Part shown: positions 31,271-42,499 of the stretch, in pieces | Position numbering within the stretch: position 1 is the stretch's first letter | How the letters are laid out: every line of letters starts with the position of its first letter | From: Symbiodinium natans | Taxonomy: Eukaryota; Sar; Dinophyceae; Suessiales; Symbiodiniaceae | DNA: 64,000 nt | Reading direction: 5' to 3' | Assembly: GCA_905221605.1 (NCBI GenBank) | Contig: CAJNDS010002161.1 | Coordinates: forward strand, 56,763 to 120,762 | Translations under genes and position numbers: made by a program | Notes under the pieces: model-generated | What the model saw: only the letters and a program-made list of their open reading frames with translations | Told to the model about the DNA's origin: nothing | The model's database searches: none

Positions 31271-31764
31271 GGTGACGGGTCGAACAGATGGGTTTGGAGA
31301 ATTTTGAAGACGTGGGTCACTGGCGGTGGACCGGCGACATGCGACGATCTACTGGCATGAGAGATGAATACCAAACAGATCATGAGTACTGCTGTGGCCT
31401 GGTGCTACTCGTCACAACTGCAGCACTCGTCGCCAGCAGCACTGCCAGCCCTGCAGCGGCAGCGGCACCTGCAGCAGCCAAAGCCTGGGCAACCATCATG
31501 CCCTGCGGGGGTGGCGGACATGGCCCCTTCAGCTGAAACGCATGCGAATGCTCAACAGCAGCAGGCGCTTCGTCGTCTCAACCTGACCCAAGGGGCGGCA
31601 GCGGCCATCGCCGCAACTGCTATGGCCGCACTGGCCGCTGAATTTCCCAAACCTCTGATTCTGATGGAACGATGCGACTTTGCAGCCTACTTATTGTTGT
31701 TCATACTATCATTCTTGTTACTACTATGTTTAGTTAGTTATGATTCTTATTATTATTCTTATTC

Positions 31765-31852
<88 letters not shown>
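31765..31852. repeat. (TAG)n microsatellite, about 29 units
   Basis: Pure GTA/TAG trinucleotide repeat preceded by TTATTCTTATT. It gives poly-Tyr, poly-Leu or poly-Ser frames that are not genes. 31270-31765 holds CAG-rich DNA with no supportable gene. Confidence 0.97.
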
Positions 31853-32404
31853 AGTAAGTCCCCGAGCCCATATCTTCCCACATCGGATTCTATTCGAGGT
31901 AGCACAATGCGCTGGCCACAAAGTGCAGAAGCAAGCAACCTGATCGACTGCTCAGATTTGTCGTCATGAGCCGGTCCTGGCAATGCAAAGCATTGGGAGG
32001 GCGGGCACCCTAAACCCAAACATCTCAATCCACATGTTGCAGCTGACGCCTTGTTCTTGGCCCGACTCTGCAACCTCAGGCAAAGGAGGCTTCGCTTGAA
32101 TGGCGCACTGTGCATGCACGAAAACTCAGCAGCTGCTAAGGCCAAGGCTAAGTCATGTGTACAGACTTCCAGGTTGGAAGCTTTGCATCCGCCCTCTCTA
32201 TGCCGTATTATGCCGTTCGAGCCCGAGGCGAACAGCATCACCCGTGTGAACGGGAAACCCCTGTTTCGTGCGAGTCTTTTCACGGCGGCATGCCACACAT
32301 ATGCTACACGTATGCTGCACGTATGCTGCACGTATGCTACACCTTCACAAAGTGCGCAAGTTTTGAGCAGCGAAGCCGAGCTTGCCTCAAATGTTTGCAT
32401 GCCC

Positions 32405-33481
32405 CATGTCAACCAGGTGGAGGCACACAGCTTGGCCGGGTTGATGGGGCATGGAGGCCAGGACGGTCTCCGGCGACTACACTAAGGTTTAAATGTCTGC
32501 CCGAGTCGAGCAACACGTGCGGAGTCGAAGTCTGTTGAAGTACCTTAAGGGTTTCGACTCTCGCACGAGCGGCAAAGGGCAAGGCGGGGTTCAGACCCGA
32601 AGCGCAATTCGCCATTGCATGCGTCAGGCACTGGAAGGATCGCGAAACAAGGTGCCCTGTGCTACACGGACGCAGGCCAGGAAGACTTCTGCTACCGCAA
32701 GCAGCTGGGATTCCAGGTTGGGCAGGGTCTGTTGAGAATGCAACCCATCCGTCGTAACTTCCGCCACGTGCTGCCCTTTGAGATACCCTTGCACACCTTC
32801 CCTTCTCCCAGCTGCCGCACCGCATGCTTCCGTGCTAAGTCATGACTGCCTCCTCAATCTATCATGCGCTCACTGGTAGATGACTTCCGGCTTCAGGTGT
32901 TGGAACGCCTCGGAGCACAGGACAACGAACACCCGCTGGATTGGTGAAGAAGCACAAATCTGCGCATAAGTGGTCCATCGCCCCTCTACCTTTGGCTTGG
33001 CGGTGATTCCACAGACAAACGAAAAAAGGCCACCAGAATGAACGACCTAACAAATGAAACTAAAGAAGAAGAGAAACACAGAGAACAACGAACAATTTAA
33101 AACGACATGGGGGGCCCAATGGATCATCAGTGACATCTCATGCCCCTGGATACTAAAGTGTGACTGGCAACAGGCAGAATGTGCGCTGTGAGGCCATCCT
33201 TCCGTCACCTAACTGGCAGCTCGACAAGGCTCACGCACGTTTTTTTTTTTGAAACAGCTCAAGCCACCTACATCATCTCCAACCCCTGAAACCCTAACAC
33301 CCCAACTTTGGTTGTACATCCTGTACACATGCACTGAGCTCAGGGCTGCGACCTCAAAATTCTGGACGAACTTGCTCTTCTGCTGCATCACGGCCTCTAA
33401 GGACCCCAGCCTGTCAGTGGGCTCAGGGTCGTTTCTGCCACCCGTCGAGCTGACACTCACGCGCCACTCCGTAAGGGACAA
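32405..33481 (-). CDS. Putative exons, unknown protein
   Basis: On minus, 33480 to about 33310 reads 'RNDPEPTDRLGSLEAVMQQK' and 'SKFVQNFEVAALSSVHVYR', which looks like real coding sequence. 32735 to about 32660 reads 'TLPNLESQLLAVAEVFLACV' after a CAACAG acceptor. A further piece near 33010-32940 ('GRGAMDHLCAD') resembles the H-x-L half of the zinc-finger-like module found at 40-41.5 kb. No family is recognised. Confidence 0.35.
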
Positions 33482-33799
33482 GTTTGTGGATGCTAGCCAT
33501 CAGGCTGCAAGGCCCCCAACGGGTTTTCACTCGAGCACAGCAACGACCAGCAGTGCGGGAAAGCCACAACCCTTAATCGAGATTCTGCTATATGTTTGCA
33601 ATGCAACACTGGGGACAAGTCGAGGACCCATGTTGAAAAATGGTTCAAGTGCACGGAGGGAGCCCAAAAAACATTAGCAAGGCCGACGGAGAGACTCCGC
33701 AGTGCAAAAATCGCACAGAATCGTCGCACAGTCATCTACCAAACCCAACTACGGCAGTCCTAATTTAAGGCTTACGGGCATACAGCCAACCCGCAAGAG

Positions 33800-35190
33800 C
33801 TGCCCCCTGGGTAGCAGTCCCACCTGCCAATCTCCTCCTGCAGCTTGGCCTTGGAGTACATGCCCCACTGAAGTGAAAGCTTTCTCTGAATGCTAGGCTG
33901 CTGGCCTTTAGGGCCTCGAAGTGCTCCAAGGACATGAGGTGTGCCTTGGACTCTTTTGCAAGAATGATTCAACCCCCAAGGCCAAAACAGAAGCCTTCTC
34001 CCCGAAAGAAGTACTACAGTGCCCCGTTTTGGAGCCCGGCCTTGATGTTGTCTATGGACTTCCGGCAGATCGAGCACTCCAGCGTCGGAGCATTCCAGTA
34101 GTCGTCGGCGCAGTCGCCCTCACCTGAGAACCCCCCGTGACCATGACAGCTCTTTGAAACTCTCTGGAAGGCAAAGTCCGCGGATCCCCTTTGTCGCCTC
34201 TAAGCCCTCTCTCCCTCTTCCTGCAGAGTCTGCAGAGTTTTGAAATCAATGTCGCAGGCCTAGCGGCCTAGCGCCTCTTCGAGTCGCTCAGCTTGCTCTC
34301 GCACCTGGCACCTGGAACAGCGACTTGAGCCGTTTGGAATATGCCCTGCTCTGCATGGGCACAGTTGGCCGCAAGGAGAGTACTCTGACAAGACACAGGA
34401 CACCTCACACCCCTGTGATGCTGAGTAAGTGTGATCAGCTGTGAATAGCCAGGCGACTGCCACAGCATGTGATCGATTGAAGTCGATGCAGGCACAGGCA
34501 CGCAGACTGGAGCTTGCCTGTAAAGCGGTGCGGTTCAAGGACTCAAGGCATCCCTCCCTCATGGATGCTCATGCACGTACATTGTACCCCGAGCTGACTT
34601 GATGGGTGGCTGCTGCTGCGGCGGCGTCGCTGTCACTGGTTGCGGCATGGGTGCAGGAGAAGGAGGACCTGTCTTGCTCCCGTCATCAAGCACCAAAGAG
34701 GTCCCTATTCACAGACACAGGGACATGATGGTTTCCGCAATTTGGGGCACCTTTTGGGGCCCATATTATAAAGGAATCCTACTCTGTGGGGTTTATTTTA
34801 GGATTCCCCCAATTTTCGTAAACCCCCACATGAGCCAACCTGCGTCCTGTGGTTGTGAAGGCGATGGCGGCGCCAAGACTTCGTTTGCGAAACCCTGGGG
34901 GCAAACTGAGCAGACCGCAGGCTCCAAACTCTTCTATGGCGGGTGCCAAACCCCTATGGCGAAATCTGCATGTTCATAAGCAGCACAATGTGTGTATATG
35001 CACTTAGGCATGTTTCTTGTATCTAGTGACGCCTTCATGTAGGTATTTAAATAGCTAGGGTACGCACTACACGATGTGGTTGACGGACTCGCATGCGCTA
35101 AGAATGCCTTTCCACAATTGCCCCTTGTTGGCATTCCCGCCTGTTCGCCTGTCAGATGGTTCAGCAAGTATAGGCCACCTGAGAAATGCA
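33800..35190 (-). CDS. Zinc-finger-like / NHLTG-module protein exons
   Basis: Minus-strand pieces: about 35181-35130 after acceptor TTTCTCAG ('LYLLNHLTGEQAG'); about 34683-34575, Pro/Gln-rich ('PPSPAPMPQPVTATPPQQQP'); about 34300-34260 ('VREQAERLEEALGR'); about 34245-34200 ('DIDFKTLQTLQEEGER'); 34130-34017 after acceptor TTCTCAG ('DYWNAPTLECSICRKSIDNI'); and about 33960-33880 ('SKAHLMSLEHFEALKASS'). The last two together give C-x2-C ... H-x6-H, a C2H2-like knuckle split by an intron. The NHLTG and C2H2 modules recur at 40-41.6 kb, so these exons belong to the same protein family or even the same gene. Function unknown. Confidence 0.45.
34731..34823. mobile_element. MITE-like element, family A copy 2
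   Basis: Terminal inverted repeats GTTTCCGCAATTTGGGG and GTTTACGAAAATTGGGG (complement of 34807-34823). The interior has GGAATCCTACT, shared with the copy at 39855. It sits inside an intron-like stretch of the zinc-finger-like gene. Confidence 0.6.
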
Positions 35191-35429
35191 GATGACTGGT
35201 GAAACAAACCACGACCTGAAACAGAAGCCTGACCCTCGTCTCGTCATTGCAACATACCATGAAGTGGTTTCTGCAATGCACCAGGTGCAGAGCAACACTT
35301 GAACACAGGATGTGAAGGGACAAGGCTTCGTGCAGCAAAGCGTCGGCAGGTTTCCTGAGAGATGGGCATGAGTAAGAATGCGATGGAGCATGGACGAGTG
35401 CTTGTGAAAACGTCGCGCGGTCTTCCACT

Positions 35430-36120
35430 GTTAAGCGATGGCCCAACAAAGCGGCCTGTCGCCAGGGCGAGCGAAGGCCTTCCCTTTCACATGCCCGAAG
35501 AGGCCGAAACTGCAAAGGCAGGGTAAATCCCAGACAAGCCCTTGCACATTTGAGCACCGACCGCACAACCGATCCCTGTGCCACTTGCCACTGCCATCGT
35601 TGGCAGTGGCCCCACCGACGACGCAAGGCGGCTGTCCGGATGATTCAGGCCACAAGGCTTAGGGCAAAGTTCTGCGAACTACCTAAGTAACCATCAATCC
35701 AAAACCGAGGTACCTATCTGGCAGCCTGTTTGAAGCCAAGTCCAAACCCATAATACCTAATGATCTGGCAGCCTATCTGCAGATCTGTCTTTCATGAGGG
35801 CTGACGAGGCTTAGGTCGAAGGGTTCCATCCCGGCGCCCCATGGAGGATTGCATCGCTCCTCGCGCATGTGTTCCTCGGTCGCTTTGTGCCTGGGCCCTC
35901 CAACAACAGCTCCAGGTCCCTGACTGTCCATAGCACCATCCTCCCTGCACGCCTCGAACTTCCGTGGCACGTTCCCAGGACGGTGCTCCAATCAATGGCT
36001 GTGAGGATTCGGGGGCCGCTTTTTCTTTGGCCACCCCGCCAAGCAGGACGCACTGGTGGGACGACTTCAAAGCAACGACTCAATGATAAAAACGTAGGAG
36101 ACCACGAGAAGATACACAAG
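35430..36120 (-). CDS. Possible exon(s), unknown protein
   Basis: Minus 35990 to about 35773 reads 'PRKFEACREDGAMDSQGP' and 'ATEEHMREERCNPPWGAGM', charged and protein-like, ending at a stop. A neighbouring long open stretch (35626-35190) is less convincing. No domain recognised. Confidence 0.3.
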
Positions 36121-36407
36121 AAGGCGCTTGTTCATAGGATACAGTTCTGGGAGGTCCTGTAAAAAGCACAGGATGGTTGACGGCGAAGAAGACACAGAAC
36201 AAAGGCTACAGCCCAAGACAACGTCAGGCCAACATACTCTCAAAGGCCAGAGCAGGGGCATCTATCCAATTGTTTTTACCCAGCACCTCTTGTGATGGTT
36301 ATCGTGTTTTTGCTGATGCTGCAGCCTTGTTTGCTACGCTCTTTGTCAATTAAGGTTTATTTCGGAGGGCTAAGATCGCAAGCTGGCGCGCTTTCAGATA
36401 AGCGGAG

Positions 36408-36720
36408 ACGCCGTAAAAAACCCGAAAAGTCGAAAAGTCGAAAAGTCGAAAAGCTGTCGACTTTTCGACTTTTCGACTTTTCGGGTCTCGCCGGGACTTT
36501 TCTGTACTTTTCGACTTTTCATGGCTTTTCGACTTTTCGGGCCTCGCCGGGACTTTTCGCTACTTTTCGACTTTTCGTGGCTTTTCGACTTTTCGACTTT
36601 TCGACTTTTCGCCGGGACTTTTCAGTACTTTTCAACTTTTCGTCTTTTCGGGGCCTGTACACTTTTCAAGATTTTTCTACACTTTTCAGCTTTTCGGCTT
36701 TTCGGCTTTTCGGGCTCATT
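36408..36720. repeat. CTTTTCGA repeat with long hairpin
   Basis: Arrays of CGACTTTT/CTTTTCGG units. At 36421-36485 the orientation flips, giving a perfect inverted repeat with 29-bp arms (CCCGAAAAGTCGAAAAGTCG... and its complement) around a 7-nt loop. To the right, all units have the CTTTTCGAC sense. Cys-free Phe/Arg/Ser-rich frames over it are artefacts. Confidence 0.95.
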
Positions 36721-36931
36721 CCCCTTCAGCCCTCCCAACAGCACACACACACACATCCTAAACAAATACTATCATAAGTCTACAGCCGCTCCGAGTTTAA
36801 GAAGGCCTTGTAGGCTTCGCCGCGTGGATCTTACGTACGACAGCCTCAACGACGTGGCTGGCCAGCCTACAGATATCCGGAGAAGACACTTGGCGATTAT
36901 CTTTAGACCCAGGGCCTTGCAAATCAGTGCA

Positions 36932-37440
36932 GGCCCCAAACCCCAAACCCCAAACCCCAAACCCTAAACCCCGAATGGTCGAGGCATTGACAAGCCCAAC
37001 ATTGATGTCATCGTGCACTGCTAGCCGCTATTGAACATCAACATGTAGCTTGGGCTAGGGTTTAGGGTTTAGGGTTTAGGGTTTAGGGTTTAGGGTTTAG
37101 GGTTTAGGGTTTAGGGTTTAGGGTTGAGGGTTGAGGGTTGAGGGTTTAGGGTTTAGGGTTTAGGGTTTAGGGTTTAGGGTTTAGATTTAGGGTTTAGGGT
37201 TTAGGGTTTAAGGATAAGGAGTTTGAGTTAGGATTTATAGGGCTTTGCATAGGACGGGCAGGGTTTACAGGGTAAGCAGATTTAGGGTTTAGGGTTTATG
37301 GTTTCAGGATGAGGGGTTTGAGTTAGGGTTTATAGGGCTTTGCATAGGACTGGCAGGATCTACAGGGTAAGCAGATTTTTTGTTTACGTTTGGAGTTGTA
37401 GGGTTTTGTAGCATTTAGGTTTTAGGGTTTAGGGTACAAC
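36932..37440. repeat. Telomere-like arrays; longest at 37056-37215
   Basis: CCCCAAAC/CCCTAAAC units at 36936-36972, then about 22 TTTAGGG units with TTGAGGG variants (37056-37215), followed by a diverged stretch in which GGATAAGGAGTTTGAGTTAGG and TTTATAGGGCTTTGCATAGG occur twice (about 37212-37270 and 37305-37370), i.e. a roughly 95-bp direct duplication. No gene. Confidence 0.92.
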
Positions 37441-37567
37441 TTGTAGACACTTCTCGAAACTTCTCACGTTTTCTCTGCTTTGCCCACTTTTCCGCCTGTA
37501 GACATTTCGGCTTTTGGACATTTGGGGACTTTCAAACTGCTCGGAACGTTCAGGATTGTTCGAAAAT

Positions 37568-37848
37568 ATTCATGCTTTCGACTTTTCCAACTTTTCGGGA
37601 TTATTCCATAATTTTTCAGCTTTTCGACTTTTCGACTTTTCGTTTTTTGGTGACTTTTCGGACTTTTCGGTACTTTTCTCGCATTTTCGACTTTTCGACT
37701 TTTCGTTTTTTGGTGACTTTTTGGGTTTTTCGGCACTTTTCTCGCATTTTCGACTTTTCGACTTTTCGCCTTTTCACCTTTTCGCGCCAAGCGTGTGCCC
37801 CGATCAACTTTTCGACTTTTCGGCTTTTCGGCTTTTCGGGTTTTTTTG
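37568..37848. repeat. CTTTTCGA repeat, second block
   Basis: Same CGACTTTT unit as at 36408, with a 68-bp direct duplication (CGTTTTTTGGTGACTTTT ... CTCGCATTTT occurs at about 37641 and 37706). All units have one orientation. Confidence 0.93.
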
Positions 37849-38044
37849 GGCAGACTCCACTTGCGGCCGCGGACAGCCGTTCGCAATCACAGCGGACTTC
37901 GGCCATGATGTTTGTTGCACTCGGCCATGTTGCTAATTGACGCTACACTCCCTGCGCATCTGCAACGTGCCAGCAGAGAGTCTATCTTTTCCACCCAGCC
38001 CGCCATCCAGTCCGTGGCCTTGGACCTCAGTCAACCGTAAAGTC

Positions 38045-38145
38045 GGGATGTTCCCCCCTTATACAAACGTACCCTTAATAGGGTTTCTAGTACCCCCTTT
38101 TAAATAATCCCTACGAAGGACTGCTCGTATAAGCTGGAACATCCC
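38045..38145. mobile_element. MITE-like element, family B copy 2
   Basis: Ends GGGATGTTCC...TTATAC and its complement GTATAA...GGAACATCCC; interior CCCTTAATAGGG and AATCCCTACGAAGGACTG. About 101 bp. Compare 14405-14512 and 50782-50861. Confidence 0.6.
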
Positions 38146-38149
38146 TGGA

Positions 38150-39280
38150 CAAATCAGAAGCTGCTCTTGGAAGGCGCTCTCGGGTGCCAGCGGCTCGGGG
38201 ACGCCGGTCCGGCCAAGCTTCTCCCAAAGGCACTTGAAGTGCTTCCTGGGCCCGCGGAAGCTCCAAAAAAAGAACCGCCTGCCCCCCCCCCACCCATTCT
38301 CGCACACGCGAACAAAAATCGGGTCTACGGATGACCACTGATTGTGTCCGGAGTCAAACTGCAGAGGTGAGTGTTGAAGCCCAGCCTCATGTGTTCCAGA
38401 ATGTGCTGGCATGGCACTTGCAGCTGCACGCTTTTGACACATCCTCCTCTTTCTGAACCGGAACAGCATGCGACGAAGGCAGCTGGCCGCCAGCCAGCGA
38501 GAGTGCACAGATGTGCAGAGCAGGCCGGCAACAAAGAGCAAGGGCTGCCAAAACGTGCCAAGAAGCATGTTCATATTGCACACATGACCTCAGAAGTGCT
38601 CACGTGAGAGGAGCAGCTTCAGACTGCACGGCACAGCCATTCGCAGTCTCAGGACCCGATTCCGTTTGCAAATCATCTGCCAAGCTGCACTTCATGGAAT
38701 AGTTCTGCATGACTCCGAAGATCTCGTTGTCTAGTTTGTTCGTTGGCTCTTCCTTGGCTGCACGCTCGCAGACATCCTTGCCAACTTGCAAAAGCATGAC
38801 CTATTCCTTCTGCACTCCATGCGGCCATGAACTTCTTCCACTTGGTAGCATCCATTAAGGCCTGCATGTGATTCCCACCACTGGGTTGTCAGTCTGATTG
38901 GTGGAGATGTAATCAGCACCTGACCCCGCCTCTTTGTAGGACACCCCGTTGCGCGTAGCCAAGCCTCCAACCTGCCGCAGGCTCTACAGCATGGTCGCCG
39001 GAAGTATTCAATCAAGAATCTCAAGGCCCGCACCTGCGCTGGCTGCTGGGTTCCAGTTGCATGCGCCGGCGGCGCCTGTGGCGGCGCTGCCTGTGGCGGC
39101 GCTGCCTGCAGCGGCGCAGCCTGCGGCGGCGCTGCCTGCGGCGGCGCTGCCTGCGGCTTGTGCGCAGTCGGCAGCCGACAAGTCTCACGCAGACTTGGAG
39201 TTGCTCCCCGACGCCGACATGGATCATTACCAGACATGTAGAGACACGTCTGGAGCTGTTGGCTCCTTGAGAACCTAGCC
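38150..39280 (-). CDS. KW..FMA-module protein exons
   Basis: Minus-strand pieces: 39200 to about 38960, encoding (QAAPP)n then 'HATGTQQPAQVRALRFLIEY'; 38863 to about 38805 after acceptor CACATGCAG ('ALMDATKWKKFMAAWSAEG'); 38783 to about 38605 after acceptor GGCAAG ('DVCERAAKEEPTNKLDNEIF', 'GVMQNYSMKCSLADDLQTES'); and about 38265-38150 ('FRGPRKHFKCLWEKLGRTG'). 'KWKKFMA' matches 'KDKWRTFMA' encoded at 40.8 kb, so this is another unit of the same modular family. Biochemical role unknown. Confidence 0.45.
39070..39163. repeat. 15-bp minisatellite encoding QAAPP
   Basis: About six units of GCGGCGCTGCCTGCG on plus; on minus it encodes Gln-Ala-Ala-Pro-Pro repeats in an open frame, so it is probably translated. 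Confidence 0.8.
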
Positions 39281-39429
39281 ACACCGTCACACTGTGCATC
39301 CGGCCTGTTGCAGCTGCGGAGGTTGCGGAGGGACAGGCATGGTTGGTCTGGCCTGGCAAAGGTCTGGCAAGCTTGGCTCACGTCAGCCACAAACACCCAT
39401 ACCCCGAAACCGCGCGACATCTAACCGCT

Positions 39430-39494
39430 CACACACACACACACACATACCAGTCATACAATACAACAGAAGATAGATCTACATATATGTATAC

Positions 39495-39526
<32 letters not shown>
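39430..39526. repeat. CA and TA microsatellites
   Basis: CACACACA at 39430-39446 and an interrupted TATATA tract at 39480-39526; a similar TA tract resumes at 39629-39672 on the other side of the element at 39527. Confidence 0.9.
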
Positions 39527-39627
39527 GGGCGGTCGTCAAAATTATGGCCCCTTTTTGGATCCCTATTATAGTACGGCACCTAATATTTAGGGTACCCCAA
39601 AAGGGATCATAGTCTTGACAACCACCC
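39527..39627. mobile_element. MITE-like element, family C, inserted in a TA tract
   Basis: 101 bp with terminal inverted repeats GGGCGGTCGTCAAAATTATG and GGGTGGTTGTCAAGACTATG (complement of the right end). It is flanked on both sides by TATATA, consistent with insertion into a TA repeat with TA target duplication. The interior has CCCTATTATAG and GGGTACCCC. Confidence 0.65.
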
Positions 39628-39635
39628 ATACATAT

Positions 39636-39668
<33 letters not shown>

Positions 39669-39854
39669 CGTTATACTGTATCTATATGTACGTACGTTTC
39701 ATAAGATGAAATTGTATGTGTATGTATATTTGTATGTAATTTTGCCCTCCAGCTGCCTCAGGCGGCCCTCCCGCAGCGACTCCAGGGGCACCTCAAAGAG
39801 AGCGCCCCCGGGAGGTCCCCGACATTAGGGTACTTTTTTTGGGTGTCCTTGCAT

Positions 39855-39912
39855 AAGGGAATCCTACTATTTGGGGGTCTTTTTTAGGGGTGCCCCCATA
39901 TTTTCGTAAAAT
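39855..39912. mobile_element. MITE-like element, family A copy 3 (partial)
   Basis: Right half matches the 34731 element: GGAATCCTACT, GGGG-TTT-TTTTAGG, CCCCCATATTTTCGTAAA. The left terminal repeat is degenerate. Confidence 0.5.
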
Positions 39913-39946
39913 TCCACTTCAGACGACTAAGCAGAGCTTCAGGGTG

Positions 39947-41630
39947 TCAGGGTGGTGATTCGGGTGCTCTTTGAGGGTGTTCATCAGAGTGGTAGCTCGG
40001 GTGTGAGTTAAGGGGGTTAAGGTGTTCAGGCACCAGCAAGTTGTGGCCTTGCAGCTGGCCACCAGTCAGGTGGTTGAAGACGTACTTCCCGGCAGGGGTC
40101 GAGAACTCTTGAACCCAGGGCCGGCCACTCATCTGGCAAGCCACCTAAGGAACACTCAGGATAACTTAGGTATACTTAGGTACGCGCGAACTCCGCATCT
40201 ACTCTGCACATAACTGGAAACTGTAAGCATTCAGCGGTGTCTGGTGGGTAATCCCGATTCAACTTCTGCATCTTGTCCCACAAGTTTCTCCTTGGGGATT
40301 GCGGCACATAACTGGACTTTGGGTACACACTCGCCCCAATAAACTACCAGCAAACTTGCTGGCAAGGCTCCAGTGATTCTGGGAGGTCAGGTGATCCTTG
40401 GCACCTCTTCCCATGATCTTGTTGTCGCAAACACAGCATGGGCAGTCATAGTGGTTGGACACCTGTGTAAGCAAGCTGCTGTGCAACAGGCAGTTCTGCG
40501 AGGGTGAAGGCTTGCACCGGCACAGCCCGGATCATCCAGGCAAGGCCGAAAAAGTTTCTACATCTTTCTACGTTGACATCTTGCTGAGTCAACAGCCATC
40601 AACTGAGGATCAACTGGATGGCTGCAAAAAAGTCGTGGGCCTGCTGTTCGAGAATCGCAGCTGGCTGATCCTTGGAATCATTCAAAGCGACAAAACCACT
40701 CAAGAAGTCAGAAGGTCTCTAGTCTCTGTCGTGCTGCCCCTCTTTCTCAATATGCAGCCGAGGAGGCCATGAATGTCCTCCACTTGTCCTTGCCATCAAA
40801 AGCCTCTCGCCAAGCGAGATTGTGGGCGACGATCCTAGGCTTCAACCAAGGCCGGTCCAACGGGGAGCGAGGCGCGCTTTGTGACCCCATGTCGAGCCGG
40901 GATACATGCCTGTCGCACTCTGCGACAGAGGCGTCGGCGACAGAGGCGCGCTGGGCTCGGGCTCTGGCTGAACGTAGCTCCTGGGAGGAGCACCTTGGCA
41001 CAGGCACCAGCACAGACTTTTGCAGATTCCCCCAAGGTGGATGATGGGCTTTGAGGAGGCCGAAGCTGCGAATGCAGACTGAAAGGTCTGACGAGTGGCC
41101 GGCTGCGGCAATGTATCCGCCTACACCTTCTGCTCCTGCAATCACGACGCCACCTGTAAGGTGGTTGAGCAAGCACCTGGGTCACAGTATGTCACAGAGG
41201 AGACCGGGTTGGTTCAAGTTCCTGAACGACTTGTTATGTCCACACTACCGGGTACTACCGCACAAGTATGAGACGCGCACTTGCCCTCCGGCACCACGAA
41301 CTCTTGCCACCAGGGCTTGTCCATTTCCTCCGCATCTTTGGGCCCTGGGAGATTCTTGCCCACCTTCTTCCAGAGCTCGGCCCTGGAGTGGAAAAGCTTG
41401 AGCGATCCCGAAAGGGTCCGAAAAGCATGGTCAGGCGAATGGTGCACCAAGTCCAAGTCTGAATCGGCTCCAAGTTGCCAGTGGCCCTTGGACTTCAAGT
41501 GGTCGGCAGCTCCCCGCGTCATCGCCTTCTGGCAGACGCAACATTGATGATCGTATCGGCCCGTCTTCTCCAGCTGCTGATCCATGGCAGTTCCCGTTTT
41601 GTCCTGGCTGCTAGAGACTCGTGCATGCAA
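39947..41630 (-). CDS. Modular zinc-finger-like protein (C2H2 / NHLTG / KW..FMA)
   Basis: Minus-strand pieces, 5' to 3': 41560-41470 'YDHQCCVCQKAMTRGAADHL' with a following H, i.e. C-x2-C ... H-x5-H; 41385-41270 'WWQEFVVPEGK'; 41178-41070 after acceptor GACCCAG 'CLLNHLTGGVVIAGAEG'; 40830-40765 'REAFDGKDKWRTFMASSA'; 40452-40370 'CCVCDNKIMGRGAKDHLTSQ' then 'NHW'; 40140-40040 'WVQEFSTPAGKYVFNHLTGG'. The W.QEF....G...NHLTG module, the KW..FMA module and the C2H2-like knuckle thus alternate and recur at 33.8-35.2, 38.6-38.9 and 43.1 kb. I do not know the family's function; the knuckle resembles U1-type/matrin-type zinc fingers (RNA or protein binding). The repeats may be one very long gene or several paralogues in tandem. 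Confidence 0.5.
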
Positions 41631-42499
41631 TGGAAGCTAGGAGTGAGCCAGAATGATTGAATGACCATGGCACGGAGGCGCAAACAAGCCGCAGCGTCCA
41701 TCTGCATTCTCCACAGCTCCAGCGCCTGGATGTTCTTGGCAAATCCTCACAACGACCACCCACGTGCCCGAACTAGCAGCTGCCGTCACAACCTTCACAG
41801 CTTTCATTGTGCTCGGTAGCCTTGGTTGTGGGGGACGTGCATGCCGTCCGCTGCCGGCCTCGTGATGACATGACGCTGCCAGCATTGTGAGCCACAAACA
41901 TCATCCAACCACAACATCTCACAAGCGGGTGGGGTAGACCTCTCGACATTCTGGAGCAAATTAATGAGCACAGGCTCGATCAGACTAACCAGATTGGCTA
42001 GAGGCCACCCTCTGTCGCTGCAGTATTGACCGTTCTGCTGCAGACCAGACACCTTGCAGCAGGCATCTCCTGTTTCAAAAGTTTGTCACGCTCAATCTGA
42101 GAGATTTATTTCTGCGTTCCCGTGAGCTTCGTATCATCTAGCACCTAGGCCCGTGCTTGCCACCGTCCTGAGCTGGGACTCCCTGGTTTTGCATGTTGGT
42201 CATCGGCATGGGCACAGCGCTCGGCGGCGGCACAGGTTGCGATGGTGGAACGTCAGGGACAAAGTCGCACAGGCCCCTTGGGCACGTCTCGACATTGTTG
42301 AACATGCCATGTGTCACATGTCAAACGAATTGGAATTGAAGCTCCAAAACCCCGCGCCGAGGAGCTGGTCGCCGGTGATGTGATTGAAGAAGTAGCCTGG
42401 CTTCTGATAGCCTCGAAAGTCACAAGCTGCCACAGGCTCTATGGAGCCTAGTTCACTCCTGTTGCTGGGCTCTCATGCATCGATAATCAGAATCTTGGA

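Noticed and set aside
31364-31768. Ala/Gln-rich 134-codon plus frame
   Set aside because: Low-complexity CAG/GCA-rich DNA running into the microsatellite; no start context or homologue seen.
31740-32412. 217-codon minus frame ending in poly-Tyr and a poly-Ser plus frame
   Set aside because: The tail is the TAG repeat, and the rest has no splice or domain support.
36292-37940. Phe/Arg/Ser-rich frames of 120-160 codons
   Set aside because: They are translations of the CTTTTCGA repeats.
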